Shown here in pieces: positions 44,974 through 60,066 of a stretch of DNA of 64,000 nucleotides; position 1 is the stretch's first letter, and every line of letters starts with the position of its first letter. The position numbers were made by a program, and so were the translations under genes. Under the pieces are notes generated by a model. It searched no databases. It worked only from the letters and a program-made list of their open reading frames with translations, and was not told the DNA's origin. The stretch comes from Acephala macrosclerotiorum (lineage: Eukaryota > Ascomycota > Leotiomycetes > Helotiales > Mollisiaceae): NCBI GenBank assembly GCA_014904845.1, contig MU119224.1, positions 366,506-430,505 of the forward strand, read 5' to 3'.

Positions 44974-47301
44974 TGAATTTTAATAAAGTAAATTACTTTG
45001 TAAATCGAATTGTTTATCGCTATAAGTTTTATTATCAAAAACGATAATATACTCGATTTACGAATTGAGATTTTTATTCATAGTAAAAAAACCGTTTATA
45101 AAAACGAAAAATTTCGTTAAATATAAATTCAAATAAAAAAATCGAAATTTACGATTGAGATTATCTATTTATTATTATAATCGTTTATTCAACGTTGCAA
45201 TTTGCCTTTTTTCGAAATATTAATATTAAATTATCATCGATATATCGTACGCAATTTCCAATTAATAGATAGAATTAATATATATTTCCCAAGTACATTG
45301 TTCAAAGTACGTTTGTTTGTAGAAATCTAATTTCGAATTAATTAAACCTAAACGCTTATTTTACTTTTTTTGCGAAAGTACAATTCTATTTCCAATTTTA
45401 TTTATTACTAGTTTACATTCGTTAAATAATAGAAAAATATTCGATATAAAAAACTTTATAAATTTAATTAGTAATTTAATTTTTTGTAATTTAAAATTTT
45501 TTAATTCTATAAAAATTTAATTTTTTAAAATAAACGTATTATCGATTTGTATATCGATTATTTCGAATAAAATATAATTATTTTTTATAATAAATAAACA
45601 AAGATCGAAAATTGAAAATTTTATTAAGAATTTGTTTTTATAGTGGATATTATACGTTTCATACTAATATATTTCCGTTTTCGAAATTTCGTAAAAAAAT
45701 TTAATTATTTTAAAAACGACGTTCGATAAAAATTTATTTGTTATTTCTTTCGAAAGTTTAACGAAAATAATACGTACTAATAAAATTATTGATTATACGT
45801 ATATTTAAATAATATTTTTCAAATAAAAATTGATTTTTTTAAATTTGAAAAATAAAATTAAAACGATAATAATTTGTTAATTAACGCACTAAATAATTAA
45901 AAATTGAATTAATATTATTTTTTTGTTTTTATTGTTGAATATTTGAATTATAAGACGAGATTTTTCGTATAAAATTACTGTTTTTATATTTTTAATCTCG
46001 TTTATTAATTTTGAATCGAAAATTCGTTAATTATTAATCTTTTTCGAATTATTGAAAATTAATTTAAAGATTTTTTTCGCGATTAGTTTATTAATTTTTT
46101 TTTTATGAGAAATTGCGAATAAATCGCTTGAAATAATAATAATTTCTTTTGCGTGAAAATCTATAAATAATTACTTATTTTTAGTTTTTTTTTCGATTAA
46201 ATAAATTTTAAAAGTTTTTATATTTATATAAATTGTTATATAAATATATTTATCGAGATTAAAAACGTAAAAAAAGATTTTTATTACAATTCGAAATAAA
46301 CGTAAATTTTTTTTCGAAATATATAAAATTTTTTCGATCGAACAAAATAAATTAAATATATTTTCTTTTATTTTCGAATTTTTTTTAAAGGAGTTTAATT
46401 TTGGATTTAGATTTTTTAATAAATTTTTTTTTAATAAATAATTTTTTAATTATTTTTCGAATTATTCGAAGTTTTAATAAAATAATTTTATTGTAATACT
46501 ATAAAAACTTTTTAGTTTATTTGATAATTGTAATTAATATATCTCTCTATCTATTATTAAAAACGTATACAGTTTTCTCCATTTTTTGCTTTTTTTTCAA
46601 ACAAACACGTTTGAATTTAAAAGTAAATCGATCAAATAATAATTCTATAAACTATTTTTTATCTATAAAACGTTATTAATTTAACGAGTAACGTAATATT
46701 CTCGAATTACGATTATTACACTTTTTATCGCTTTAATTCTAACGACAATTAATATTGCAAGCGCGTTCTATTGTAATATTCGAAAATAAACATCGAAAAT
46801 AAAAAATATAAAAATAATATTATTCAATTTCGTCGTATTATTAATTATTTTAATCGCTATTTAAAATCGTTTTTTCTTTCACAAATCAAAGAATTCTCAA
46901 AGTAATATATTATACGCACGTCTCAATAAAACGTAATACTTCTTTATTAAATTAATCGAATTATAAATTTTTATTAATATAATTTTCAAATCAATATTTA
47001 TATTTTTAATATTATCGCGAAATTCCTTAGAATTGAAATTCGTTTCAAAATTATAAATAATAAATACTAATAATTTAAAGTAAATATCGATTTAATACGC
47101 TCGAAAAACGTTTTATACTTTTTTCATCAATATATCTACAAAAAACCTCGCGATTTGAAATACTATAATCTCGTTTACGATTTAAAATACTAATTTTTCG
47201 TCGATTTACAATACGTCTAAATAAACGAAATAATTAAAATTATAATCGTCGTACAATATAAATTTAAAACGATCGAAAAATTTATTATTCATTTGATATT
47301 A

Positions 47302-47514
47302 CTAATAAAACTTTATTATCTTTTTAATTTCTTCAAAATTCGTAAAATGTTTTTTACATTTTAATATTCGCGCGAATTTAACGATTGATAAATATTCGAA
47401 ACGTTTGTACAATCGTTTGAATTTCGTTTTAATCAAATAACAAATAATAAAATCAATTTTTATTATAAAAATCTTACAATTATTATAAATTAAACTTTCG
47501 AGTAAATTAAACAA
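47302..47514 (-). pseudogene. remnant of copia gag-pre-integrase domain
   Basis: The 70-codon frame includes KRFEYLSIVKFARILKCKKH and FEEIKKIIKFY, which fits the HRRxGHxSxxRLxRLLxxxGH...L.. .FCxxC zinc-binding pattern with several ligands lost. Its position upstream of the pol end on the minus strand suits a copia gene order. Confidence 0.5.
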
Positions 47515-50074
47515 TATTTAAAAATATTCAAACGTTTTAATAATAAACGTACACTATTTATTCCAAACAAATACATTATTAAAATTATTGAATTTAATTC
47601 GCAATTTGTTCATATTTTGAAAGTACAATAAAAAAAGTACATTTACTAAAACCACGTAAAACGTAATACGTTTAATTGACATATTAATATCAATAATTTC
47701 AAGAAATAAAATTTTACCGATTTCAAATTTGATTACTACTTTTTTAGTTTTAAATTCGTTTAATTTAACGTTTCAAATTTGTTAAAAAATCAAATATTAA
47801 TTTTCGTCGATAATCGATCGTTGAACAACGCTAATATCGATTATAATACTTATAAAAACGTTTAATACGTAACGACTTATTAAATATACCTTTGTATTAA
47901 TAAATATTAAAAACGATTTCAATTGTATTACAATATTCGATATCGTATAATAAATTGATTAATAATCGAATAATTTAATAATTTTAAATCTATTAATCGT
48001 ACTATGAAATATTATAAAATAATTAATCGATCGTATAATATCGTTTTCGTATAAATTTCTTTTTTTAGTAAATTCAATAACGAATTATTCGTATTTCTCA
48101 ATAATATTAAAATTTAATTTTTCGAATTCAATTATAAATTAAATTATTTTATTTTTATCGAACGATTTCAATTTTTTAAAATCGTTGTATGTTTTTTTTT
48201 TTCTTTTAATGTATAGTAAATATTTTAATAATTCGAATTTTTATAAACGAAATATTTTTTTTTGTTTTAATATATTATTAGTTTTTTATAATTAATTCGA
48301 TTATTATATCGAATATTTTTATCGTAATATTTGTAGTTGCGAAGTATAATTTAATTATATTTCGATAAATTTCTTTTTTTTCGATTATAAAAGTTTTAAA
48401 GATTGTTTTTATTTTCGCTTGAAATAAAATCGCGTTATAAACGTTTTTGTATATCGTTTAAAAATTCGATAAAAGTCGAAAAAGTGTTTAATAATATTTT
48501 GATACGTTTCGACAAACGTAGTAAAATTTGTTTCGTATAGTAATCTTTGTTCGTATGTTCGAATGTAAATTAAACTATTTTTAAATTAGTTTTTAGTATA
48601 ATATCTCGAAATATTCGAGAATCGTTTTATTTGAATTTTATATTCGAATTAATGTGAGTATAATTGTATTCTATTAATTGAATATTTTATTTCGACGTTT
48701 TTCGATCTCAAAATTCGATTTTACAATTTTAATTATTTTATTAAAAAGCAAACTTTTTCCAGCGAGTTTTTAATAATAAAATTCGCTAATTTCGTCGACA
48801 AATATAATTGAAAACGCGTTACGATAATTTTCAAATTTAACGTTTATTTTCGAATATAAATTTTCGAATATTTATATAAATATATTTAATAAATTTTTTT
48901 TTTTATAGTATTTAAATTTATTATTGTAAATTTTTATAAAAGTAATTAATTTTTTATTGAAATTAAATACTATTTAATTCTCGCGATTAAAATTATATAT
49001 TAATCAATTAAAATTTTTTAATAATTTTTCAGTTTTTAATAATAGTAAAAACGATAGATTTTATTTCGAGTTTTCGTTTTTTAATAATAAATTTAATAAT
49101 AATATTTTATTGTACTTTTAAAATTGTTTTTAAAGTATTGTACGTTCGAATAATATCGTTTGTTTTATAGAAAGTTTTGTAGTAAGTTTTAATAATTGAA
49201 AAAAAAAAATTTAAAAATACTAATATCATCTTTTTAATTTTCTCGATAAAAATAGTAAAAAACGTTAATTTTCGAGTTTATTTTATTTTTAAATCGATTG
49301 TATTTTTCCATGAATTGAAATTTTTTATTAAACTCATTTTTACAATTTCTTTATACGATTACTTTAATTGTTTTTTTTTATTTGTAATATTTACCAATAC
49401 TTTTAAAATTTTAATAAATCGTTTTTTCGATATTTATACTTCGTTTATTTATAAAATTTTACGTAGTTTTTTTTTCGTGTTTTTATTTTTATTTTTTTTA
49501 AATATTTCTTTTATCTATTCTAAAAATACTTTTTTATATTCTATTTATAATTTATAGTTCCAATTATTTTTCGCTTTGAAATTTTGTATTTATTTCAATG
49601 TATATTATATCGAATCGAAAAATAGAAAAAATAGTAAAAGAATTTTTTTTTAATCAAAATTATACTTTGAAAAAATATAATCGTATTTTTGAAAAATATT
49701 TTATCGAATCGTATTGTATTTAGTAAATATATTAATTCGATAAATTTTCGTATTGAGTTCGTAAAAATTGTTTTTTTGGTATTGTTTAACAAATTACAAT
49801 AAAGTATTTATTGTTAATACGCGATAAAGCGTAGAATAAAAAATTAATTAATTTCAAATTGAAAAAAACAAAATAAGCGTGAGATCGCAATATTTTTTGA
49901 AAATTTAATAGTTTTTTTTAGTACAAATAAAAACTATTTTTTTTTACGTTTAATTGAATCAATAGATTGCATATAATTTGAATTTTTTTATTTAATCGAT
50001 TTTATTCAATTGTTATTTCTTCGTAAATAATTTTATTACTTTGTAATCAAACGAATTCAATTATTGATCAATAT

Positions 50075-50308
50075 TAAAACGTTTAAAAACAAATTACGAA
50101 ATACTAAAATTTTAATTTAATATCAATAATTTAATTTTGTTTGCTTTTTTTCAAAAGAAGTATTTTTTTACTTATATAATTAAACAAAGTAAACGTAAGA
50201 TTAAAAAGTGGATATTAAAGTAATTATTATCAAGAGCAATAGAAATCATAATTAAAATTATTTAATCGATTATTTAAACGATCATATAATTGAACCGACA
50301 ATTATACA
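50075..50308 (-). repeat. 5' LTR of the copia element
   Basis: 234 bp, TGTATAATTGTCGG at its minus-strand start. It retains some C/G lost in the other LTR and has lost others, so the two copies decayed independently. Confidence 0.85.
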
Positions 50309-51474
50309 ATAATTTAATATTAAATTTTTTTATTAAAATCGATTCAATTTTTAATAAAAACAATTTAAAATTAATTGTAAAAAAACGTTTTATTTTTATA
50401 TAAATTTTTTTTATTTTTTAATAATTTATATAATAATTATATATATTAATTATTATATAAATTAAAAAATTATATATTTAAATATCGTATTATTATTCGA
50501 TTGAAAGAAAAAATCAAAAACTTTTTACAATTAAAAATAAAGTATTTAAAATTACAATTAATAGTTTTTAAAATTTAATTTACTCGATTAAAAAATAGAA
50601 AATTGTAAATTTAAATCGTTTTTTTCAATTAAAATTAAAAACGATTCGTATAATTATTATTTACAAATAATCGAATTTATTTTAAATATTATTTACTTTT
50701 TTTTTATATAAAATACGATTTTAATAATTTTATTAATCGTTTTATATAATTGCGAAAAATTATTTATTATATATTAATTATTTCGTTAAAAATAAAAATC
50801 ACGAAAATAGTAATAATAATCGAATATAAAATATTATTTATTAGTAAATTAAAATAAATATTAAAATTAATATTTATATAATTAATTCGAATTTTTTAAT
50901 TTTTCTTTTTTCTTTTTTCAATTTTTACAAAATTTTTATTTTTTTTATTTTATTTACATTTAAATATATTTTATTACAATTTATTAAAAATATTATTCGT
51001 TAAAATTTTTAATATATTTTAATAATAATTTCAAAATTCTTTTTTTCAAATTTTATAAATATACGATATTCTTTTTACTATTATTAATACTTAATATACA
51101 ATAATCAATAAAATAACAATATATTTTTTTTTTTTTCGTTAATTTTTAAACGATTAAAATTTATTTTTTTACAATTTTTTTATAATTTTATCGTTCGTAT
51201 ATTTATTAAAATTTTTATTATTTTTTTTTTCATTTCAAATTCGTAATCAATTTTTTTTTTCAATTTCTCGATTATTTCTATTATTATAATTACTATATTT
51301 ACTTATATTTTTTTTATTTTTTCGTAAAATATTTTATATTTTAATTAAATCTTATATTTATATTATTTATAAATATTTAATAAATCAATATAATAATAAA
51401 CTTATTATATTTTCTTTATAAATAATATTATTTTTTTATACGAAAAAATACGAAAATTATATTAATAAATTCGT

Positions 51475-51494
51475 TTTTTTTTTTTTTTTTTTTT

Positions 51495-51534
<40 letters not shown>
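51475..51534. repeat. 60-nt T-tract with a single A
   Basis: 59 T and one A (51496), bounded by TTCG on the left and CGTTCG on the right. Confidence 0.95.
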
Positions 51535-54500
51535 CGTTCGAAATTATTTCTTTTTCAAATATTAATTATATTTTATATAATTTTATTATTTTATACTAAT
51601 AATATTTAAGATAATAATATACGCTTTATTAGTACTTATATTGAAATTTAATAATTTTAATTTTATATTTATTAATACGATTTTTAAAATATTATTCAAT
51701 ATAAATATTAATTAAAATAAAATTATTATTAAGTATTTTTATTATAATAAGTAGTAATATATTAATTTCGTTATTATCGTTTGTAATAATTATATTCTCA
51801 TAAAAAAAAACAATTTTTTTATAGTTTTTTTATATAATTATAATCGAATAAAAATAATAATTAATTTTTACAATAATATTATTATTTTAATAATTATTAT
51901 TTATATAATTACTAATGTTTTGTAATTATCAATTGAATCGTTTGTTTTTGTAAATTAATAAATTTAATTTATTAAAATTCGACGTTTTCGAATTCGATTA
52001 TTTATTAATTAATAATATAAAATTCGTTTTTCGAATTTGATTCAAATATTTCAATTTTTATAAAACAAATTAAATGTTTTAAATACAATCTTTAAAACGA
52101 AATCAAATTATAAAAATTTAATATCGATTTAATATAATTAAATTGTATAAAATTTAAATACGTAAAAAATATTCTTAGATTTATTAATTATAATTAATTA
52201 AATAATCGATTTATTTATAGTTTGTAATCAAAATATAAAAATAATATATATAATTACTAAATTATAAAAATCAAATTATTTTAATAATAATTTTATATTA
52301 AAAAAATAAATATAAATAAAAATATAAAAATAATAAAAAAAAATTAAAATTAAAATAAAAACGGTTTTTTTTTAAAAATAAAATTTAAATTCGATATTAA
52401 AAATACAAAAAACAAACTAATAAAAAATCGTAATATAATACGACGATTAAAATAATTACAATTATTCGATAAATAGATTAAATATTTTTAAATAATATAA
52501 ATACGATATATAAATTTCGATTTTATTACGATAATTTTAAAGTTTTTCAATTTAAAAAAACGCGAAAAAAAAATCGATAAAAAAAAAAAAAAAAGAAAAA
52601 AACAATAAATATATAAAAAATACTAAGAAATTAATACGTTAAAATATTAAATTGTAACCATTTTAAAATAAGTAAAATTAAATTAAAATTGTTTTAAAAT
52701 TTTAAAATTAAATCGTATTTATATAATTATTAAAATATCGAAAAAAAAAAACGATAATATAAATTTAAAACAATTTTAATTATTGAATATATTGTATATT
52801 TCAAAATAATAATTTTTTATTTTATATATATAAAATATTAAATTCAATTATATACTATTTTTATATTGCGTATTATATAAATACGAAATATTACGTAAAA
52901 AAATCGATTTTTAATTAAATTTTCAATGTAAAATCGATTAATACTAATTATAATATTGTAATATTATTAATTATCGAAATATAAATAATTCGAAAAACGA
53001 TTAAAATTTTAGTATTTTTATTGAAACGAGAAAACTATTAATTTAATTTAATATTTAAAATTAAATTATTAATTATACGATTACGAATTAGTTTTTATAT
53101 TGCGATTTGAATTTCTCAATTTCTATTAATCGCAATAAAAATTTGTTTTACAAAAAAATGTACTTTAATTAAATATATAATTTATTATTTTCGTATTCAA
53201 ATTATCTTTTAAATTAGTAATTTCAAATACATTTTCGTAGAATTGCAATATTGAAATTTTTATAAAATCGATAAAATCACGTTGCGATTAATTATAAATA
53301 CAATATTAACGTTAAAACAATTAAATTGAAAAAGATTTTCGTATTTAAACGAGTAATTTTTAATTACTCGAGATTTTAAAACGATAAAAATATTATTATA
53401 TAAATATTAAAAATTTACAAATTCGCGAATTTTTAAAATTTATATAAAATTATAAAATTAATAATTTTTTTTTAAATAAATCGAATAATAAATCGTTTTT
53501 ATTTTTTTTTATTTTAATCGAAAAATTATTAATAATAAACGTTTTATTTTTAGTGTTTAATATATTTTTTTTTAACGAATATTAATTATTTTTTAAATCG
53601 ATAATTTTATTCGAAATAATAAAATTTCGAAATAAATTTTTAAAATTATTAAAATTTAAATATTTTAAAAATTAAATTAAACGAATTAAAATACTTTTAT
53701 AAAATTAAAAATAAATATTAAAAACTCGTATTTATTAATTACTATTATTAATAAAATATAAAAAAATAATAATATTTTTACGTTTTATATTTATCGAATT
53801 TTTATAAATATTTAATAAAATTTTTTTTTTAATTTTTTTATTATTTTAATATATATTTTAATTTTTTTTTTACGAATTTAATTTTAATTAATATATTAAT
53901 TCGTTTTTTAATAAATTTATATTAATAGTTTTTTTTTTACAATTATTAAAATTTATAATAAATAAATTAAAATAAATATTTAATTCGTTTTATATTATAT
54001 ATACGTATTTTTTTATTTATATTATTTAATAATTTAAATATAATATAATATTAAATTAAATCGTTAATAATATAAATATTTTAAATTCGAATTTATTTTT
54101 TTATTATTATTATTATTTATTATAAAACGTATTAAATATATAAAATATAAATAATAAAAATTATTTAAAAAAAAATTAATTTCAATATATAATTATAATT
54201 ATAAAATAAAATTATTATAAATAAAAAAAATATAAAAAAAAAATATATAAAAACGTAAATTATTTATTAATATATTATTATATAATTTTAATAAAAATTA
54301 TATTTAATATTAAAATTTCAATTAATACTCGATATAAATATTTATAAAATTTAATTATTTTTCGAAATATTAAATTTTTTTAAAAGAAATTTTTTTTTAA
54401 TAAACGAATTATTATTAATTCGAAATTTAAAAGTTTATAATTTATTATTATAAAAAGAATTGTAATTTTTTATAAATTATTAAAAAATTTATATATTTAT

Positions 54501-57500
54501 TTAAAAAATATTTTATAAATTTCATAAAAACGTTTTTATAAAAAATTATAAAACTTTTAATAAATATTTATTTTAAAACGATTATAAAATATAATATTTT
54601 TATAATTATTAAATTAAATTTTTTTAAATTTTCAAAATATATATATATTATTATATATTTAATACGAAAGATTTCGAATATAAAAAATATATTCGAATTG
54701 TTGATTTAATTTTTATAAAGTTTTTAATAATTTTTAATAAAAATTTTAATCGATTTATTCGAATTTTTTAATTAATATTTTATTAATTAATATATTTTAT
54801 TTAATTTATCGTTATTTAATTTATTAAAATTTTATATTTTTAATTTTTATTTTATTTTTAATTTTAATACGTTTTAATTAAAAAAATTTATTAAATAATA
54901 TATTTATAATAATAATATACGATAAATATAATATTTATCAAATATAAAAGTTTTTTAATTTTTATATTATTTTAAATAATATATAATATATTAATTTAAA
55001 ATTATTAAAATTATAAAAATTATAAAAATCGTAAAAACAAAATATTTTTATAATAAAAAAAATTAAATTGCAATAATTAAAAAATAAATTTATTTATATT
55101 CGCGAAATTTAATATTATTAATATATTTTAATTATAAAATAATCGTAAATTAATTCGATATTATTAATTGAAAATTTAAAAACTTTCGAATATTATTAAA
55201 CGTTTTTTTGAAAAAAATTATATAATTTTATAAATATTAATATTATAAATATAAAAAATTAATAAAACTATTTTTAATATATAAATATTTTATATTTTTA
55301 TATAATATTAAATAAATTATTTATTTTATAATAATAAATAATTTTTAATAATTTTAAAAAATTTTTTATAAATTGTTTAATTATTATAATTTTTTTATTA
55401 TTAATATAAAATTTTTATTTTTTTTTATTTTTATTATAATAAAATAATTTTATTATTAATTTAAAAATTAATAATTAATTATTATTAATTATTATTTTCG
55501 ATTTTCGAATATTATTAATAAATATATTTTTATTTTTATTACGAAATAAATTAATTAATTTATAATTTTTATTTTATTATAAATTTAAAAATTAATATTT
55601 AATTATTATTAATATTATTTTTATATTATTATTAATTTTTTTTTTCGTTATTTATTTTATTATTATAAGAATTTCAATATATAATATAATTAAAAAATAT
55701 AATATTCAATCGATAAAAAATATATATATAAAAATTATAAAATAAAAATATTTTTATCGATTAATAATTAATTATTTTTAAATTTTTAAATTTTTATTTT
55801 TTAATATTTTAAATTTTTTATGTTCGAATTATTAAAAAAAATATTTTTATTTTTATTTCGAAATATATTAATCGAATTTAATTTTTTTTTATATTAAAAT
55901 TAATTTTAATTTATTAAAAAATATTTTATTTTTATTTTTAAATTAATTAATCGAATTTAATAATTATTTTTATCGAATAAAAAAATTATAAATTTTTATT
56001 ATTAAATATTTTTATTAACAATATAATATTATAATTAAAATTTATTTAATATATTTATTTTAAATACAAAATAAAATAATATTATAAATATTTACAAAAT
56101 AATAATTATTATTAAATATTTTTTATAAATATAAATTTTTTTATATTTTTGAAAAATATATAATTTTTATTATTATTTTTATTATTATTTTTTTTTTTTT
56201 GTAAATAAAATTTATTTAAAATTAAAATTAAATTAAATTTATTTTTAATTATAATAAAAATAATTTTTTTAAAATTTATTTAATATATTATTATCGATTT
56301 AATAAAATTTAATAATTAAATCGAGAATATAAAAAATAAAAAATATATTATTTTTTTTTATATATTTATTATTATTATTTTCGATTTAATAAAATTTTTC
56401 AAAATAATATTAATTATTTTAAAATAAAAATAAAATTTTTTAAAAAATATTTATAATAATTTTAAACGTTATTAATTATATTATATCGAATTAAAAATAA
56501 AATAATAATAAATTTTTATAATTTTATTATTTAAATTTTTTAAAAAAAATTTAATTTTGATTTTTTTGAAATTTTAATTTTATTATTAAAAATTTTTTTT
56601 TAAAAAAAATTAATAACGTTTATTTATAAAAAACTTTTTAAAAAATTATTAATTTTAATTAAATAATTTATATATTATAAATTATTTTTAAATTAGTTTT
56701 AAAATATTTAATTTATATTATTAATATAATTTTAATTTTAATTTTTATTTAAATTTTTTTTTTAATAAATTTAATATTTAATTTATTTAATAATATTAAA
56801 TTTTTTTTTTATATATTTTTATTTAATTTTTATTATATTTTTTTTTATTTAATCGATTTTTTAAAAGATTTTATTTTATTTATTAATTTTTTATTATTAA
56901 TATTTAATATTATTATTTTTTTTATTAAAATTTATAATTTTTTTTTATATTTATTATTTAAAACAAATTTTATAATTATAAATTTTTTAAATAAAAATTT
57001 AAATTTAAATTTTTTATTTTTTATTTGAATTTTATTTCATTTTTTAATTTTATTTAATAAAATATTTTAAAAAATATTATATATAAAATTTTATAAAAAA
57101 ATATAATAAATTTATTTTTATTTTATTTTTCGATTAAATAATATTTAATATAATTTGTATTTCGCGAATATATTTTTATTTTTTTTTATTTTTATATTTA
57201 TTACGTTTATTTTATATTCGATTAAAAATAATTATTAATTCAAATTTAATTTATTTTTATTTAATAATTTAAATTTCAAATTTCAAATTTTTAATTTAAA
57301 CGTTTTATAAGTATTTAAAATTAAAATAATTTTTATTAATTTAAAAAAACGTTTTTTTAAAATCGAATAAATTAATAAAATTTTTTTATAAAATTTTTAT
57401 TTTTTATATTAAATTTTTATAATTAATTCAATTAATTATAAATAGTAATTAAAATAATATTTATTAAAAATTTTTTTTTTGAAATTTCTTTTTACGATTT

Positions 57501-60020
57501 ATAATTTTTTAAATTTATATTATAATATTATAAATCGTATTTTCTTAGTATAAATTTTATTAAATAATAAATTTTTTTTTAATAAATATAATCGCAATTT
57601 ATAATATTTTATAATTAAAATTAAAATTATATAATAATTATTAATTTAAATAAATTAAAATTAAAAATATAATTAATTTAAATATAAATTCAATTTATAA
57701 TATAATTATAATAAATTTATTAAATTAATAAATAAATAAATAAAATTATAAAATTTTTAAAATTTTAATATTTTTAAATTCGATTATATAATAATTTTAA
57801 ATATTTAAAATATTTTAAATTTTTTTTTTAAACGTTTTAAATTAATTATTTTTAATCGAAATTAAATATAATATTTTTTATTTTTATATTTTATAAATTT
57901 TAATTTAATTAAATTTTTTTAATTTAATTTAATAAATATTATAAAAATAATTATAAAAATAAAAATAAATTAAAAAAATATTTTAATTTATTTTTTAATT
58001 TTTATTTTTAAATTTTTAAATTAAAACGAATTTTCGATTATTAATAAACGAATAAAAATAATTACGAAATTTAAAAATTTTTTATTTTATTTTATATTAT
58101 ATTAAATAATAATAATTTTAATAATAAATTTTTATATTAAAAAAAAAAAATTAAAATATATTATATATTAAATAAAAATATAAAATAAATATTAATTAAA
58201 ATATAATATATTTTTTTTAAAAATAAATTATTTTATTTTTAATTTTTTTTTAAATTATAAATTTTTAATTTTTTATTTTTTTAATTTTTTTTTTAATTTT
58301 TTTATTATTTTATTTTTTAAAAAAAAAATTTTATTTAAAAAAAAATAAAAAATTATTTATAAAAAATAATAAATTATTTTTCGTAAAATAAAAATATTTA
58401 TTATATTATAAAAAAAAATAATAAAAAATAAAAAAAATAAATAAAAAAAAATTAATTTAAAAAAAATTAAATTTTTTTAATTTTATTTTATTTTATAAAT
58501 TTTATAAAATCGTTTTATTTTTATTTAAATTTTTAAAATAAATATATTATTATTTTTTAAATATTAAAAATATATATTAATAAATATAAAAAATATTATT
58601 ATAATTTTAATAAAATAATTAAAATAAAAAAATTTTTTTTTAATAAAAAATTTCAATATAAATTTATATTTTAATATTTTAAAATTTTATAAAATTATAT
58701 AATTATATTAAAAAATTAATATTTATTATTATAAAATAAATTAAATTTCAAATTTTTAATTTATAATATTATATTTTATTAAATTGAATTTTTAATTAAA
58801 ACGATATAATAAATAAAAAAAATTAAATTTTTTATTAATATTAAATCGAGAAATAATATAATTTATAAAATTAAAATATTATTATTTAATTATTCGAGTA
58901 AATATTTAATTAATATAAATATTATTTTTTTAAAAATTGAAAAAAATAAAAATAAATAAAATAATTAATTATAATAATAAAATTTTTAAAAAAAAATTTA
59001 TTAAATTATTAAATATAAATATTAATATTTATTAAAATATATTTTTTTATAATATTAATAAATTATACGATTTTATTTTTTAAATATTATATAATATATT
59101 AAAAAATATTTAATATTTAATATTTTTTAATAAAATTTATATTTTTTAAAAAGTTTTTTAAATATAAATTTAAATAATATTATAATTATTAAAATAAATA
59201 AATATATAATAAAATAAATATTAAAATATAATAATAAAATAAATAATTAAAATTATAATAAATAATATATTATATTAATATTTTTAAAATTAAATATAAT
59301 TTAAATAATTTAATATTAAAACGATAAAAAATTTAATTAATATATATAATTATAAAAAATTTTATTCGAATAATTTAAAGATTTTAAAAATTATTAAAAA
59401 TATATTTTTCGATTTTATTTTTTTATTAAAAAAAAAAACGAAAAATCGTATAATATATATAAATAATATTTTTTAATATTTGAAAAATTAATTATTAAAA
59501 AAAAATCAATATTATTATTTAATTATTATAAAATATATAATTAATTATAAAAAATAATATTTTATTATAAATATTAAAAATAATAATATTATTTTTATTA
59601 TTATATATTTTTTAATAATTTAAATAATTTAAATATAAAATACGAATAAAAAATTTAAATATATAAAAATATTAAAAAAATAAATATAATTTTAAAAATA
59701 TTAAATATAAAAATAAAAAAATAAAAAAAAATTATAAAAAAAAAATTGAATTTATAAACGTAAAAATTTTATATAAAATTATTAATTTATTAATATTTAT
59801 AAATATATAATAATTAATAAATTATATGAAATAAAATTTTTTTTAATTTAAAAAACTCAAAATTTAATTTTATTTTAAAAAAAAATAAAAATATAAACAA
59901 TTTAAAAATAAATTTTTTTTAAATTAATATTTTAAATTCGCGTTTTAAATAAACGTTTTAATTATATAAAATAATTAAATTTAAAAATTATTTTAATTGT
60001 AAATATAATATTAATTTAAT

Positions 60021-60066
60021 AGTCACGTGAGACACTAGGCCGAGTTGGGACTAAGATCGTTCGCGT
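60021..60066. other. 46-bp island of normal base composition inside the AT desert
   Basis: AGTCACGTGAGACACTAGGC and the bases to GATCGTTCGCG keep CpA, CpC, GG and CACGTG, none of which survive for thousands of bases on either side. The edges are abrupt. No gene or known element is recognised in it. Confidence 0.85.

Larger units (their letters stand above)
43989..50308 (-). mobile_element. RIP-degraded Ty1/copia LTR retrotransposon (6.3 kb, reads on minus strand)
   Basis: Two direct repeats of 232 and 234 bp (43989-44220 and 50075-50308) bound the element. On the minus strand the right LTR begins TGTATAATTG and the left one ends ACGTTTCA, giving the usual TG...CA ends, the partner ends having changed to TA or AA by transition. 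The flanking 5-mers are ATTAT and ATAAT, a near-match only. Minus-strand order agrees with a copia element: gag-pre-integrase remnant at 47514-47302, then RNase H/pol C-terminus at 44973-44593, then a purine run (plus-strand T-run 44222-44232) next to the 3' LTR, as a polypurine tract. The interior has stops in all frames and is milder in decay than its flanks. It is not capable of movement. Confidence 0.82.

Noticed and set aside
49315..49557. Plus-strand 80-codon ORF rich in Phe/Leu resembling a membrane protein
   Set aside because: It lies antisense within the copia element; Phe/Leu/Ile runs arise from T-rich RIP sequence, not from membrane helices.
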